Positions 31,701-46,700 are shown, counted from the first letter of the stretch. The stretch: DNA of 64,000 bases from Lingula anatina (GCF_001039355.2 NW_019774513.1:1098470-1162469), one strand, 5' to 3'. Translations and numbers: made by a program. Notes: a model not told the origin generated them from the sequence alone.

Positions 31701-34700
31701 GTGAAAACATGCCATTATTTTTGAAGGAATGGAATTTCCCGATCACCCTTTGCAGAAAATAAACGTAATGACATTAATGACAAGTTATTCATTTAGATTA
31801 AAAAAAAAAAACTTTGCTGTACAAAACTCTGGGAGATGAGGATCAAAGTATTTAAAACCTGCTCATTGCTAAACAGCATGATTCAACAGCATTACGTACA
31901 TCAGATGCAGGCTTCATGAGATGTGACAGATGGAGGGATTTTTACAAATATTGACTCCATTAAAAAACTGCTCCCTCTTAACAAGTATAACAGCCACCGT
32001 TTATAGCTGACTTCACACGTGCCTTCATTGAGAGCATTTCTGCCTTGTTGTGGTTTACTCTTGCTGCAAAAAATATTGTGGGTTCAGTTTTGTTGTAGGT
32101 TGCCTTTTTTTTTTTTTAACAAAATGGATTATGGCACGAGTTTACTGCAATCTGTCAAAAGCTGCGTGGTTACTCGGTTCCTTGCTGTGGACTGTAATTT
32201 GAAGTACGCAACCAGCAGACTCAATATTTTGAACACAAGCAGAAAAGAATAATATTCATGTGAATTGTCCTCATTTTTTTTTGTCCTCACTTAAGGTTAT
32301 GGTCCACTGGGGGATAAAAGCCTCTGGTGTACTTTGAAATGAAGTTAATATTAGTCTATGAACTGCATTCAGACATATATATATTCTGTTTATTTCCAAA
32401 AGATTGTTTAGGCAGATTTTATGGAGTAAAAAAAAGACCTACAATTTTGATTTAGTGGCAATTGGATTAAAAAGGTTTTTTTTTTGTACGGCCTTTTTCT
32501 TCTATTATTGTGTTATTGTGGCCTTTGATCAAATTGTTTAAATTTAAGTAGTTTTCTGTTACAATATGCTCTGAGAACATTGTAGCATTTTTAATTGAAC
32601 TGCTATTGAATTATATATGTCAAATCGGTGTCTTTTGAAAAATAAATCTTTAATTGATAGAAATAGCCTAGTGTCTTTACTGAACAGTAGATCTTGTAGG
32701 TTGAATTTCAGTGTCAAGACAAGTATACGTGAAATATTGTTTGTTAAAGCAATGTTTGGGTGAAAAAAAAAAGATGTAAAGATCTATAATCCAGACCTTG
32801 TAATCCAATCATCTTAGAACACTTGTTCTCAAGTAATATTGGTTCATTTAATAACGCTGACTTGATCACTCAATGTATATAATTGCGACAATTACTTTTG
32901 CTGATAAAAATGTTATATTTTAAATGTCATGGCATTTCTGTACATTATCACAAAACATGCACGTCTTCGTATGAGGCATACATATGTGCAGCTAATATGA
33001 CATTGGCTGATTTGAAGGTTTAATGTTGAAGCCTTAGAAATTGCATAGTTGGAAGACGACATGTAATTTGCCTTCATCCTGTAGTCCTGTTGTGACATTG
33101 ATTTATGATAAAAATGTGAAACAAGACTAAAGAGGAGTCTAAACAAAAATGGTGTTCATGTACTTGTTTAATGATAAAGATTCTTGGTCTGGTCAAAGGG
33201 TTTTAATTTATTAGAATCAAGAGGTTAATCGGTATATTATGTGATAGTTTACTTCATGTCTTTCTTATGGAAGATTTTTTTTGTGTGTGTGTGTGTGTGT
33301 GTGTGTGGAAAACCATGCTGTGAATGAAAATTTTGAAAAAAGAAAATTTAACAACATGAATTTCGATGTAATTGTGACCTCATAAAACAGTATATGTATT
33401 ACTAGTTTAAGGCTAGGACTCAATATCCATTGAGTTGTAGCCACTTGACCGTTATGTTTACAAAATCAAGTAGCTGTGAAAAAGGCATGTGTAAGAGCTT
33501 TGGAGGGGGGGGGGGGGGGGGGGGCTAAACCCCTTCCCCCTGTTCTGTTTTTTAACCATGCAGTCAATATGATATTAGCTGATGATTTTACAATTAATGT
33601 TGGTGCATAACCAAAGGAAACAGGAGAACTCAGAAGAAGTTTCCTAAAAGTTTAGCCCCCATTTCAAATTTGCCAAAAATGCCTGTGAAACCAAGAAGGA
33701 AATTTTCTGTTGGAGTTAAGGGTTCTTAAAAATGAGATTATAGAGGCAAAAGAAAGAGGGTGGATGGGAATTTATATAATAATTGGAATACTTGAGAATA
33801 AAGTGTGAAATGTTTTACATTGAAACCAAAATGAAAACAGTACATTTCACACTAGCCAGAACCTGTTGTCACTGCACTGGTGAAAAGGTTTGTTATTAAT
33901 GAGTTTTTATGAAGGTTTTTGTCTCACCTGGATTGCTTATTCTTATACCACAGTGGATAATAAGCACAAAAGAACCTTGCCTACTTTTGTAGCATTAGAT
34001 CATCGCTCGCCAACAAGGCTGATGTGACATCCACTGCTCGTGTACAGTATATCACATATCCCTCACTGACTCGTGGTATTGAAACCAATGCAAGAGCTCT
34101 CTATCTGTGAAGAAACTTTTAAGTTGTCAGTATACACAGAGAACAAAAGCCAGCTCGTGAAGGATAATAAATTCAGATGATTAGAAAGGCATATCTATGA
34201 GGAGACTACTTGATGCTGTTTACTCAGAGATAAGTGGACACAGACTGTATACACATTATTTAGAGTCCAGGTTGGGTGTTTGAAGCGTTTGCTCCAATCT
34301 AAATGTAGTTAGTGAAAGAAGTTGGCATTTCAATGCTACAAGTGATCCAAATTACATAAATTGCAATATAGGTACATAAAGTGACAGGAGAAGGAGGTAC
34401 AAAGCTTGATTCTCTTCACACTTCTTTCTATTTGGAGGGTGTGGTTGCGAGGAGGGGGATAGAAACTGTATTTATTAACAAGGGTTGCTTGTTCTGGCCT
34501 TGGGTGTGTGTGTGTGTGTGTGTGTGCGTGCATGCATGTTGTTATGTGTGTGCATGTAGCATAATAAATTGATTTCATTAGCATTTTTAAAGGATTCTCT
34601 GTGACATTGCTGAAATATCCAATGAAAGAACTATACCATACAAAATGGCTTTTTAATGGTTTTAGTAAACCTGGTTTTGTCTTGTCACAAATTGTTTTGC

Positions 34701-37700
34701 TGATAGAACTTGGTCTCAGAGGATTGATCAATTGGTCTTTACTTGCAAGATATGGTTCGTCTTATCACTTTTAAACCTTAAAAACCCATTTTCACCAAGT
34801 TAACATTGCTGTCCCTATCACATTGAAATTACATTGAAGTTACATTGAATACATCACTATATATAAATCAGTGTCAATATAGTGCTCTGGGTCTCAGACT
34901 CTGCTATTACACAATGTGATGAATATATTTATATGGCAATTTCTCAGTAAATTTGAACAACATGAATTGATGATTTTTATACCCAATTTTTTCATTAATA
35001 ATACTTGAAAATGTTGATTTTTAAAAATAGTTTTGAAAAGGTAGTAAGTTGATTATTCATCAAAAAGTAGATATTTGTGAAAGTCCATAAATGATAAATT
35101 TTGAAAAAGATAAGATGATTATATATAAGAAAAAGTGAGGTGCTTGAAAAATTTAAGTCATTACCATAGGTAGTGATGCTGCTAGGTAAAGAGATGAGAA
35201 TGACTAAAATTGCCAAGCAAATTCCATGGATAGATACAATCTAGATAGCTATCCACAGACTATTATTATCCTATAACAGAGTTATTATAAGTTATCTTAT
35301 ACCTTGGGCATTCCACCTATTGTATATATTTGTGTATATGGTGAATAATCTAAGCAAGTGGAAAGTTATTTGGATATATGTCACTGAAATTGCTCTGTGA
35401 AAGGTTATTATTACTTGCAGGTGTAACTTTTTTATTTACAGACACAAAGTACCTATCTCTAAGGCTCTGAGACTGACTTAAATTTCGGCGTTTGAAAACT
35501 TCCAGACCCAAAAAGTTGATCTCTGTATTTAAATAAATAAATTCAAATTAGTCCACTTATTAAGATGAAATAGTTATTGGTCTGAAATGTAAGTTTTTTT
35601 TTAATTGTGTTATAAACAGACACAACATTCAATTTAATTTGACTACTACGGATTTTTGGTTAAAATTAGACTTAATTTTTGGTCTAAAAGTTCTGACCAG
35701 TTTTGGACTGAAGCTCATTTGTGAAAAGTTTAACCAATAGATCAGGTTTGCTAGTGCATTATGGCACTTTAACCCCATTCCTATAGATACCATTTGTATG
35801 CTTACATCCCATTTCCATAGATTTTTAGATCGATCTATCCCTGTGGGGAGTCTCACTAGATTACTGTCAGCTTGGCCGGCTTAAGCGTGTGTCTCGCCTA
35901 CTAAAAGCTGTAAGGGGGTAATTAACTATGGTGCCCGCTCGGCTGACTGCAATTTAACGTGAACCCCCAGGGAGTTAGATCTAAAACTTAATCTTTCCAT
36001 CGATCTAAATCTCTGGGAAAGCACCCTTAGTTAGATCCACCTGTGTGGGGACTCTCGCTGAGTACAATCTGCTTAACTGAATGATATATTCCTCTGAGGT
36101 TTCCATTGACTCGGATAATCACCAGCTTTTGTGTATTCTACTGAACACCAGGAAGATAGAGGCATGTTTAGCTATTAAGCTGATTGCATTCAGCGATAGT
36201 CCCCATGGAGTTGGATCAATCTACAAAGACTTGTGGTCACCGTCTGGGGGAATGGGGCCCAAGTGAAGCAGTTTCAACTAGGGTGGAAATGTGTCATAAA
36301 AACTGTGACAGTCAGTTTCCCATTGGCAGGCAATCTGTATTCATGGAGTTTTCTTTTTCATTTGCCAATATTTACATAAGCTTGGGGAAATCAGCTTCAT
36401 TAAATGCCAGCTTTTTCCATGCACACTCACTTGTTTGAATTATTCTTCATATGGCATTTAGGGTGTTTATAGACTTCTGTGTGTAACATGGGTGTTTTTC
36501 TTTTATTCTCCTTCTATTAGACTCGAAGTACATCTCAAGGTTTAATGTTATATTCCTTGCACACAATCTTAGCTTTTAAAGGAAACATTCTCTTTGCCAC
36601 CCAGTTCATGATATTTTTTTTCACTTCACTTTCTTTTGCTTCAGCTGTTATGGAAGGATAAATATAGCCAAATATAAGGTGAAATGATTTTACATTAAAT
36701 GGTTGGTTTTTTTATGCTCAAGGACTATTAGCAATTTCTGTGAGACATGCAGTATGAGTCCTCACGAGGTTGCAACTATAAATATTTCACACGAAAGAAG
36801 TCTTAATAACATGAGTGAAAGCGTGTGTTTAAATGTCACTGAAATCAAGGAATCGTATTGCCAGCAATGTGTTAAAAATGTCAGCCATATTTATAGATAC
36901 TTCATATATCCCAGTCACATGTATATGTTTAAAGGCATGAGAGTGATTTGAAATTACAGGAACTGAAAAAATTTACATATGCAAAGTACTCTTAAAATTT
37001 GATATGATAATACTGATAATAATAATAATAAAATTACTGAACCAGAATTTTCATTTATTATGATATCATAGTTTTATAGTTTTTGAATCTTGGCACCCTA
37101 TACATCAAGCTGTTTTCTCTTGATGTCAAAGCAACAAAAATTTTGCTTTTGATTGAAAACATTGTTTTGGTTATAGATAATTATAGATGATAAAATTATA
37201 TTATGAACGTGAATGCAGAAAACAGCAAAAGAAATTCTTATAAAAGAATGTTAGAACTCTGGATTCAGTTCAGATTATAATTACTTCTCCTGAATGACTG
37301 TTTTTCATGTAGATGCCATCAAACTGTGAATTTTTCTTTCTTGCTTGTAAGAAATAAACAAGGAAGCATAGGCATCTTCCTGGATTGGAAAAAAAAAACA
37401 TGTTGACTTAATAGTCCCTTTGAGAGTGTAACATCACAAAAGCTAGGATGGATATGAACTTGTTCTAGAGATTCAGTGGCCTTTCTTTCAGGCCACAGGT
37501 ATTGATCCAAACTGATCATGGTATCATTTAGTCTGTTGTCATTAGATCTTAATATGAAAATCATCTGAGATAAACTAGAAGCCTGAAGGAGGCTTTCCAC
37601 ACTTTGCGATGTACGAGACTAGAAAACGTGCGAGAATGCACGTGAGATTGGATTTACTTTTCAGCAGTAAGGCTGGAACTCTTTTTGCCGTGAATGGTGT

Positions 37701-40700
37701 CTTGGGGGTTAGGTTGAGTTGGGTCGCAATAGCTACTGACAGCACTAACTCTGTGGGGACTCTCGCTGAATGCAGTCAGATTAACAGACTCACACTTCTC
37801 TTGGCATTGACTAGAATACAGTGAAGTTGGAGATTATACAAGTACTTTAGAGGAGTGGTGTTAATCTGTAAATCTGATTGCATTCAGCAAGAGTTCCCGT
37901 AGAAAGGAATACATGCAAAAACATGGTGAATATATACCACTGTGCAGTAGATGTAAGTCAACAGAACATAACAGAAAATATTGCATTGTCATTTAATCAA
38001 TGACAGCTAATGCATTTCTTTGAAATACTTTTTACCAACTTATGTAATGAGGGGAGAAAGTTTTACTTGTTTCCCTCCTGTTATGTGTTCTTTATTTATT
38101 TGCTCAGAGTAACCATGTAAGTTTTTCCTTTAATGCATAAGGTATCACAGCCTTAGAGCGCATTCTCAATGAATTAAGCCAGGCTTTACAAAGCCGGTGA
38201 CCTAAAAATGGCAGACGTNGGTATTGAAACCAATGCAAGAGCTCTCTATCTGTGAAGAAACTTTTAAGTTGTCAGTATACACAGAGAACAAAAGCCAGCT
38301 CGTGAAGGATAATAAATTCAGATGATTAGAAGGGCATATCTATGAGGAGACTACTTGATGCTGTTTACTCAGAGATAAGTGGACACAGACTGTATACACA
38401 TTATTTAGAGTCCAGGTTGGGTGTTTGAAGCGTTTGCTCCAATCTAAATGTAGTTAGTGAAAGAAGTTGGCATTTCAATGCTACAAGTGATCCAAATTAC
38501 ATAAATTGCAATATAGGTACATAAAGTGACAGGAGAAGGGGGTACAAAGCTTGATTCTCTTCACACTTCTTTCTATTTGGAGGGTGTGGTTGCGAGGAGG
38601 GGGATAGAAACTGTATTTATTAACAAGGGTTGCTTGTTCTGGCCTTGGGTGTGTGTGTGTGTGTGTGTGTGCGTGCATGCATGTTGTTATGTGTGTGCAT
38701 GTAGCATAATAAATTGATTTCATTAGCATTTTTAAAGGATTCTCTGTGACATTGCTGAAATATCCAATGAAAGAACTATACCATACAAAATGGCTTTTTA
38801 ATGGTTTTAGTAAACCTGGTTTTGTCTTGTCACAAATTGTTTTGCTGATAGAACTTGGTCTCAGAGGATTGATCAATTGGTCTTTACTTGCAAGATATGG
38901 TTCGTCTTATCACTTTTAAACCTTAAAAACCCATTTTCACCAAGTTAACATTGCTGTCCCTATCACATTGAAATTACATTGAAGTTACATTGAATACATC
39001 ACTATATATAAATCAGTGGCAATATAGTGCTCTGGGTCTCAGACTCTACTATTACACAATGTGATGAATATATTTATATGGCAATTTCTCAGTAAATTTG
39101 AACAACATGAATTGATGATTTTTATACCCAATTTTTTCATTAATAGTACTTGAAAATGTTGATTTTTAAAAATAGTTTTGAAAAGGTAGTTAGTTGGTTA
39201 TACATCAAAAAGTATATATTTGTGAAAGTCTGTAAATGATAAATTTTGAAAAAGATAAGATGATTATATATAAGAAAAAGTGAGGTGCTTGAAAAATTTA
39301 AGTCATTACCATAGGTAGTGATGCTGCTAGGTAAAGAGATGAGAATGACTAAAATTGCCAAGCAAATTCCATGGATAGATACAATCTAGATAGCTATCCA
39401 CGGACTATTATAATTCTATAACAGAGTTATTATAAGTTATCTTATACCTTGGGCATTCCACCTATTGTATATATTTGTGTATATGGTGAATAATCTAAGC
39501 AAGTGGAAAGTTATTTGGATATATGTCACTGAAATTGCGTTGTGAAGGGCCATTATTATTTGTGAGTGTAACTTTTTTATTTACAGGTACATAGTAGTGC
39601 CCATCTCCTAGGCTCTAAGGCTGACTTAAATTTGGACGTTTTGAAAAACGGGAGCATAATTGATTTGAACGTCCAGACCCAAAATGTTGAAAGATAAATT
39701 CAAATTATTCCACTTACTATGATGAATAATTATTGGTCTGAAATGTTAGTTTTCTTTATTGTGTTATAAACCAGACACAACATTCAATTTAATTTGACTA
39801 CTACTGATTTTTGGGTAAAATCAGACTTAATATTTGGTCTAAAAGTTGTGACCAGTTTTAGACTGAAACTCATATGAGAATGGTTTAACCAAGAGATCAG
39901 GTTTGCTAGTGCATTATGGCACTTAAACCCTATTCCTATAGACACCATTTGTATACTTAGATAGATCCACCCATGTGGAGACTCACGCTGAGTGCAATCT
40001 GCTTAACTGAATGATATATACCTCCTCTGAGGTTTCCATTGACTCGGATAATCACCAGCTTTTGTGTATTCTACTGAACACTAGGAAGAGCGAGGCATGT
40101 TAAGCTATTAAGCTGATTGCATTCAGCGATAGTCCCCATGGAGTTGGATCAATCTACAAAGACTTATGGTCTCAGTCTAGGGGAATGGGACCCAAGTGAA
40201 GCAGTTTCAACTAGGGTGGAAATGTGTCATAAAAACTGTGACAGTCAGTTTCCCATTGGCAGGCAATCTGTATTCATGGAGTTTTCTTTTTCATTTGCCA
40301 ATATTAACATAAGCTTGGGGAAATCAGCTTCATTAAATGCCAGCTTTTTCCATGCACACTCACTTGTTTGAATTATTCTTCATATGGCATTTAGGGTGTT
40401 TATAGACTTCTGTGTGTAACATGGGTGTTTTTCTTTTATTCTCCTTCTATTAGACTCGAAGTAGATCTCAAGGTTTAATGTTATATTCCTTGCACACAAT
40501 CTTAGCTTTTAAAGGAAACATTCTCTTTGCCACCCAGTTCATGATATTTTTTTTCACTTCACTTTCTTTTGCTTCAGCTGTTATGGAAGGATAAATATAG
40601 CCAAATATAAGGTGAAATGATTTTACATTAAATGGTTGGTTTTTTTATGCTCAAGGACTATTAGCAATTTCTGTGAGATGTGCAGTATGAGTCCTCACGA

Positions 40701-43700
40701 GGTTGCAACTATAAATATTTCACACGAAAGAAGTCTTAATAACATGAGTGAAAGTGTGTGTTTAAATGTCACTGAAATCAAGGAATCGTGTTAAAAATGT
40801 CAGCCATATTTATAGATACTTCATATATCCCAGTCACATGTATATGTTTAAAGGCATGAGAGTGATTTGAAATTACAGGAACTGAAAAAAATCTACATAT
40901 GCAAAGTACTCTTAAAATTTGATATGATAATAATGATAATAATAATAATAAAATTACTGAACCAGAATTTTCATTTATTATGATATCATAGTATTATAGT
41001 TTTTGAATCTTGGCACCCTATACATCAAGCTGTTTTCTCTTGATGTCAAAGCAACAAAAATTTTGCTTTTGATTGAAAACATTGTTTGGTTATAGATAAT
41101 TATAGATGATAAATTTAAATTATGAACGTGAATGCAGAAAACAGCAAAAGAAATTCTTATAAAAGAATGTTAGAACTCTGGATTCAGTTCAGATTATAAT
41201 TACTTCTCCTGAATGACTGTTTTTCATGTAGATGCCATCAAACTGAATTTTTCTTTCTTGCTTGTAAGAAATAAACAAGGAAGCATAGGCATCTTCCTGG
41301 ATTGGAAAAAAAAACATGTTGACTTAATAGTCCCTTTGAGAGTGTAACATCACAAAAGCTAGGATGGATATGAAATTGTTCTAGAGATTCAGTGGCCTTT
41401 CTTTCAGGCCACAGGTATTGATCCAAACTGATCATGGTATCATTTAGTCTGTTGTCATTAGATCTTAATATGAAAATCATCTGAGATAATCTAGAAGCCT
41501 GAAGGAGGCTTTCTGCACTTTGCGATGTTGTACGAGACTAGAAAACGTGCCAGAATGCATGTGAGATTGGATTTACTTTTCAGCAGTAAGGCTAGAACTC
41601 TTTGTGCCATGAATGGTGTCTTAGGGTGCTTTCCCAGAGATTTAGATCGATCTAGAGATTAAGATTTAGAACGACCTAACTCCCTGGGGGTTCACGCTAA
41701 ATTGCAGTCAGCCGAGCGAACACCATAGTTAATTACCCCCTTACAGCTTTTAGTAGGCAGGACAGACGCTTAAGCCAGCCAAGCTGACAGTAATCTAGTG
41801 AGACTCCCCACAGGGATAGATCGATCTAAAAATCTATGGAAATGGGGTCTTAGGGGTTAGGTTGAGTTGGGTCGCAATAGCTACTGACAGCACTAACTCT
41901 GTGGGGACTCTTGCTGAATGCAGTCAGATTAACAAACTCACACTTCTCTTGGCATTGACTAGAATACAGTGAAGTTGGAGATTATTACCAGTACTTTAGA
42001 GGAGTGGTGTTAATCTGTAAATCTGATTGCATTCAGCAAGAGTTCCCATAGAAAGGAATACAAAAGAGGCATGCAAAAACATGGTGAATATATACCACTG
42101 TGCAGTAGATGTAAGTCAACAGAACATAAAAGAAAACATTGCATTGTCATTTAATCAATGACAGCTAATGCATTTCTTTGAAATACTTTTTACCAACTTA
42201 TGTAATGAGGGGAGAAAGTTTTACTTGTTTCCCTCCTGTTATGTGTTCTTTATTTATTTGCTCAGAGTAACCATGTAAGTTTTTCCTTTCAATGCATAAG
42301 GTATCACAGCCTTACTGATCAAACCAACACATGATATCTCAAAGGAAGACCCCCCCTCACTCACTCCCCCAATTGATATCCTGGGATTGCCTTAAAAAAT
42401 GCATATAATTTCTGTTAGACCTTCATATAGCAAACTAAAAAAATAGATAAGTTAAAGTGATGATTTTTCTGGACACATTTTCCATTTCTAAATCTGTTCA
42501 ATTTTTATTGTCATCAGAGGAATTTATCATTATCTGTCTCCATTTACAGGCAACTAATCATAAGGCTTATGTATAATTTTATGAACAGTTTTGGATATGA
42601 TATATGTGGGTGATTAACTTGGAAATTGCTAAAATTTCCAGGAAAACCCAATTGTTGCTATGCAAAGATCTAACATGCGTTATATGCCTTTAAGGTGTAA
42701 TCACTTTTGGTAAAACTATCATCAGCTGATGATGGCTATTTTCTGTCAGGTTCTTTGAATATTTGGATATTTCCTCAATGTCCTTTGGTCATTATCGGCT
42801 TTACTTCATTTTACAGTTAATATTTTGAAGGGACATGCTCACATCGTTAAATATAAAGTAGGCTATTTATCAGGCTTCTTGTCGCAAGAACACGTTATCA
42901 TTCTAAGTCCACTATAAATCATGCATCATTACACATGTCATGCTGCCGTTGCCTTGCTGCAGCCAGTGTACACTTAAGGATTAGAATCAATTTATCTTGC
43001 ATAAACTGCTTAAACTCCCTTGCTGGCAGCAGTGAGAGGCAGAAAAGTTTTAATTGAAAAGTAATTGGTTCTAGGTGAAAAGTCTGTTATAGAATGATAC
43101 ATGGCCATATTCACACTCCCAATGATTTAGACCTATTCTGTACATTATTAAATGCTCAGATTGACAGGTATGCTCTATAATTTAGACCTATGACCGTAAT
43201 AGATACATAGTCAGGTTCACACTTTCTATAATTTAAACCTATTCTGTCCATTAAAGGTGTCTGGTAAGAGTCACACCTTTTGTAATTTAGACCTATTTTG
43301 TCCATTATAGATATATGGTCAGATTCACTTCCATTATAGACCCATTCTGTGTTTGTTTGAAGTCAGTTTCATAGTTTCAAAGCATAGGGTGTTTATTGCA
43401 TTTTATCACTTTAAATAGCATCTATGAAGAAGATAAATTGTGGCCTGTCAGTGTAGGTCAACTAGGTTAATTGATTAAAGAAATTGATTGTTTCATTTAA
43501 ATTTAATTTTGCTAAATTTGTGTCATTGGTGCCATTTTGGACCAGATGAACTTGTTCAGAAATATGGCAGAATAAGTTTTTCTTTTTCTCTTGTTGTAAT
43601 GGTGATAAGAAAGCTAATCAGAAGAGACTAGTCTTGTTGTGCCAGGTAGAAAACACATTTACGTAATCTCTTTAGAAACAAATTACTCTTTATCAGTGTT

Positions 43701-46700
43701 CAGAAATGTTCATTAGTATTGTTCTAAACTAATCTTTGAATCCTCTATGACTCCCAATTAATGTAATTTAAACTGCTGCTGCTATTTTCAACCTGGTTCA
43801 GAGTTCCACTCTATTTGAATTTTTACTTTTTTTTCAAAATTGGTCTATGTTAGGAATGGTTATATAAAACCAGACCAGATTATCGTCAAGCATGGGTCGA
43901 CACCTTTGCTGCTATATCTTAGCTGAATTCTTCTATCCAGGGAGGTTAGTTCAGAAAATAATGGATTTTTTCAACTTCTTCAAAATCGATCCAAAATCAA
44001 AATTGTTGTAAGCCAGTCTAAATTACGACCAACATGGAAGCCTTTGATGTGCGGCCTGAAAGCTCAATTATTCTCTCCATGGATGAGCTGCTGGCATACA
44101 GTGATAGTGTTATAATGGTGTTCTAACAACTGCTGAGAAATGAACACCTGCTTGAATACTAGGTAGAGTGCTATCAGTCCACATAGGTCAAGTGATGAAC
44201 TAGGCGATGACTATGGGCAAAGAAGAAGTAGCGTGACAATAGCAGTAACAGTTGTATTGCATAATGGCAGTATAATCAATAAAAGGATCATTATGGAAGT
44301 TGTTTTTGCACCTTTATTTTTGCAAAGACAACATGCTTTTTTAGAATCATGTTCCAGTCTTTATTGTCTATCAATGTTAACCTGTTTAGCTTTAAATATT
44401 GATTTTCAATTGGTTTGTATTGAATATATATTTCCCTGTGCCTGTTAATGGAATGAAGTTTCAAAGACTTATTCAAGGTAATGTTTCAGATGACATGAAA
44501 CAGACTGAGACTAAAAAAATAACGATTTTGCTCTTTCATAAAATGGCTACTGTAATATCAAACACTAATTAATAAGTTAACAAAGACTCAATGATTTATT
44601 TTGATTTTCCAGGAAGGCAAATTGCGCGACTCGTGCACCATGGGGGCCCGCGATGTGGCACTGGAGGACAAAACTGTCTCTATATGTTATGGCACAGATC
44701 ACATCAGCGTGCAGTGGATTAACTTTACATGTAACTCCAAAGAGTGCGCTATGGTGAGAGGGATTGCCTTAGTTATTAATTTTTACATTATTTAGTGGCT
44801 GAGCGCCTCTTTCTCAGGCACATTTTCCCTTTATGAAGAGTATTCTATCAAAAACTGTTGAAAATATCATGGTGTGTTTCCACATTAAAGGGTCATTTTT
44901 AGGTGAATTGATGCAATAAAGATAAGCGATTTCAGGAAACATGCAACATATACAATTCTTAGAGTGCAATCACAATGAATCTGTCGTACTAGCTACCGTG
45001 CACTAACTCCATGCTGAATACAATAAAGTTTACTGATTAACATGCCTCCTACTAACATTGATTAAAATATAGAAAAGCTGGTGCCTTGGAAGCAAGAGGA
45101 GGTGTGTTAGTCTGTACATCTGATTGCATTTAGTGAGAGTCCTCATGGAGTAAGTGCAGAGTGGCTAGTACAATAGATTAATTGTGAACCTATCCTTACC
45201 CAAAATTGATCGCAATGTCTCTTTTACTTGTTTTTGATGAAAAGATGACTTTTTACCTTTTCGTGATAAACTGTAAATTGTTTCGTTCTGTTTGGTTTCT
45301 AGGAATGGGCAGAGTGTGTCTTAGAATACTCAAGGAGCCCATTGAGCAATAATGCTAATGCCCTCACTTACCTGGAGAAGACACATGTGAAGATTTCTTC
45401 TGTGTTAAATGCAGAAGGGAAAATCTCAGTTAAAAAGTATATTTATCTATATCAGAGGAAGATGATTTGAAAACTTTTCTGTTCTGACCAAATATGGTTT
45501 GCATTTCTATCATGCCACATTGGGTAAATTTTTTTGCAACAAAGGTTATCAAATCATATTTCTCTCATGTTTTTAGTGGTGCACAACAGCATTCATAGTT
45601 ATAAACTATCTTTGTTTGAAAAATACACAATTTCATTAAGACATTAGCTGAATAGAGTTTGTGTAGTATTTCAGTTTTTAGATTTTTGTCCAAAATGTCA
45701 TTTATTTTGGACCCCCAAGTTAACAGATATTTTGCAATAAGTATATATTTTCTAAATTTTGTTCAAAAATATATACATAAAAAAACCTCATGACAGATTC
45801 TTAGTTCATTACAAGTAAACTTGCTTCCTTAAAAAACCTTAAGTGGTATAAGTGACGTGTGTATATATATTTATCTGTTTGCTTGTTTCTCACCTAATTG
45901 ATTGATTGATTGATTGATTGAAAGCAACAGGATAAGATCAGTGGTGACAAATCAGTCAGTTATAACCACATACATTACATCTATACATTGCATTTTGAAC
46001 TGAAAAAATGGAGTAGAATTTCGGGTGTTTTAATATGTTTTCCTCATTTGATTTTCAGTGTATTAAAGACTTTTGCCCAGCAAAGGGAAGATAGAAAGCG
46101 TGTAGAAAAGGCATTGGAAGCCGCTGGTTTACCTCATGGAAAGGTAGGATTTTTAAAGCTGTGACACCAGAAACTACCATGAAGGGATATTGGAGTGGAA
46201 AAATTGAATGGTGTAACTTCAAAAATATTACTAGTTTTCCCAAAGGTAACCACATATTTAGCCACATAAAGCACCTATATGTATATAAGGCTAGTCAGGT
46301 TGCCAAACATTGTCACCACTGCTCACAATTTGTTAAGAGGAGTGGTGGTGGTTAAAAGATTGAGAAGGGGGAGCTAAGGGGACTTAAATAGATATTTCTT
46401 AGCTAAGTCTGAATTAGTAGGCTAATGACATTTTAGCCCCAAAACTAACAAGACAATTTTGTGACCCCCCCCCACCATGTTTTGTATGTAATTGACTGGT
46501 TAGAAATAATAAAGTTATTACTGTAATTATTTCAAAACAGCAAATATTTTTAGCCAGTGCTGCAGATGGCAGTTGTGATATGTTTATGCGTCAATATACC
46601 AATACAAACTACCTGTATAATTGAACAAAAAAGGATTGTCAAGAGGAAACGCTGACTTTGCTCTCAAGTTTCAACTGAATGATCTATAGTTTGTCGGTTT

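Larger units (their letters stand above)
34075..38155. repeat. 4.1-kb direct duplication, copy 1
   Basis: Nearly identical to 38220-42314 apart from scattered substitutions, small indels and two MITE insertions. Starts GGTATTGAAACCAATGCAAG and ends GGTATCACAGCCTTA. Copy 1 alone has a MITE at 35805-36026. After its end come 63 bases of a family 3 MITE and then a single N. Confidence 0.93.
38220..42314. repeat. 4.1-kb direct duplication, copy 2 (probable second haplotype)
   Basis: Begins at the base after the lone N at 38219 and runs collinear with copy 1 to GGTATCACAGCCTTA, then continues into unique intron. Copy 2 alone has a MITE at 41624-41849. This is what two overlapping, unmerged allelic contigs would look like. 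Confidence 0.92.
28213..44612 (+). other. 16.4-kb PLC beta intron 3 with 4.1-kb duplication
   Basis: Carries (GT)n and poly-G tracts at 28690-28758, further GT and G tracts near 30450, 33286, 33505 and 34505, the two-copy block 34075-42314 and a degenerate tandem repeat near 43105-43345. The longer open frames (for example minus strand 28092-28442 and 34336-34731) are not recognisable proteins. Confidence 0.6.

Noticed and set aside
28690..34530. Poly-G and GT tracts as CRISPR-like or regulatory arrays
   Set aside because: They are simple microsatellites and homopolymers without spacers.
34336..34731. 131-residue minus-strand open frame, repeated at 38481-38876
   Set aside because: It spans a (GT)n repeat that translates to a His/Thr run, and the two copies exist only because of the duplication; no family resemblance.
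34075..42314. Recent true tandem duplication as the first explanation of the 4.1-kb repeat
   Set aside because: The second copy begins at an assembly N and the copies differ by polymorphic insertions, so unmerged alleles are the simpler reading; not excluded.
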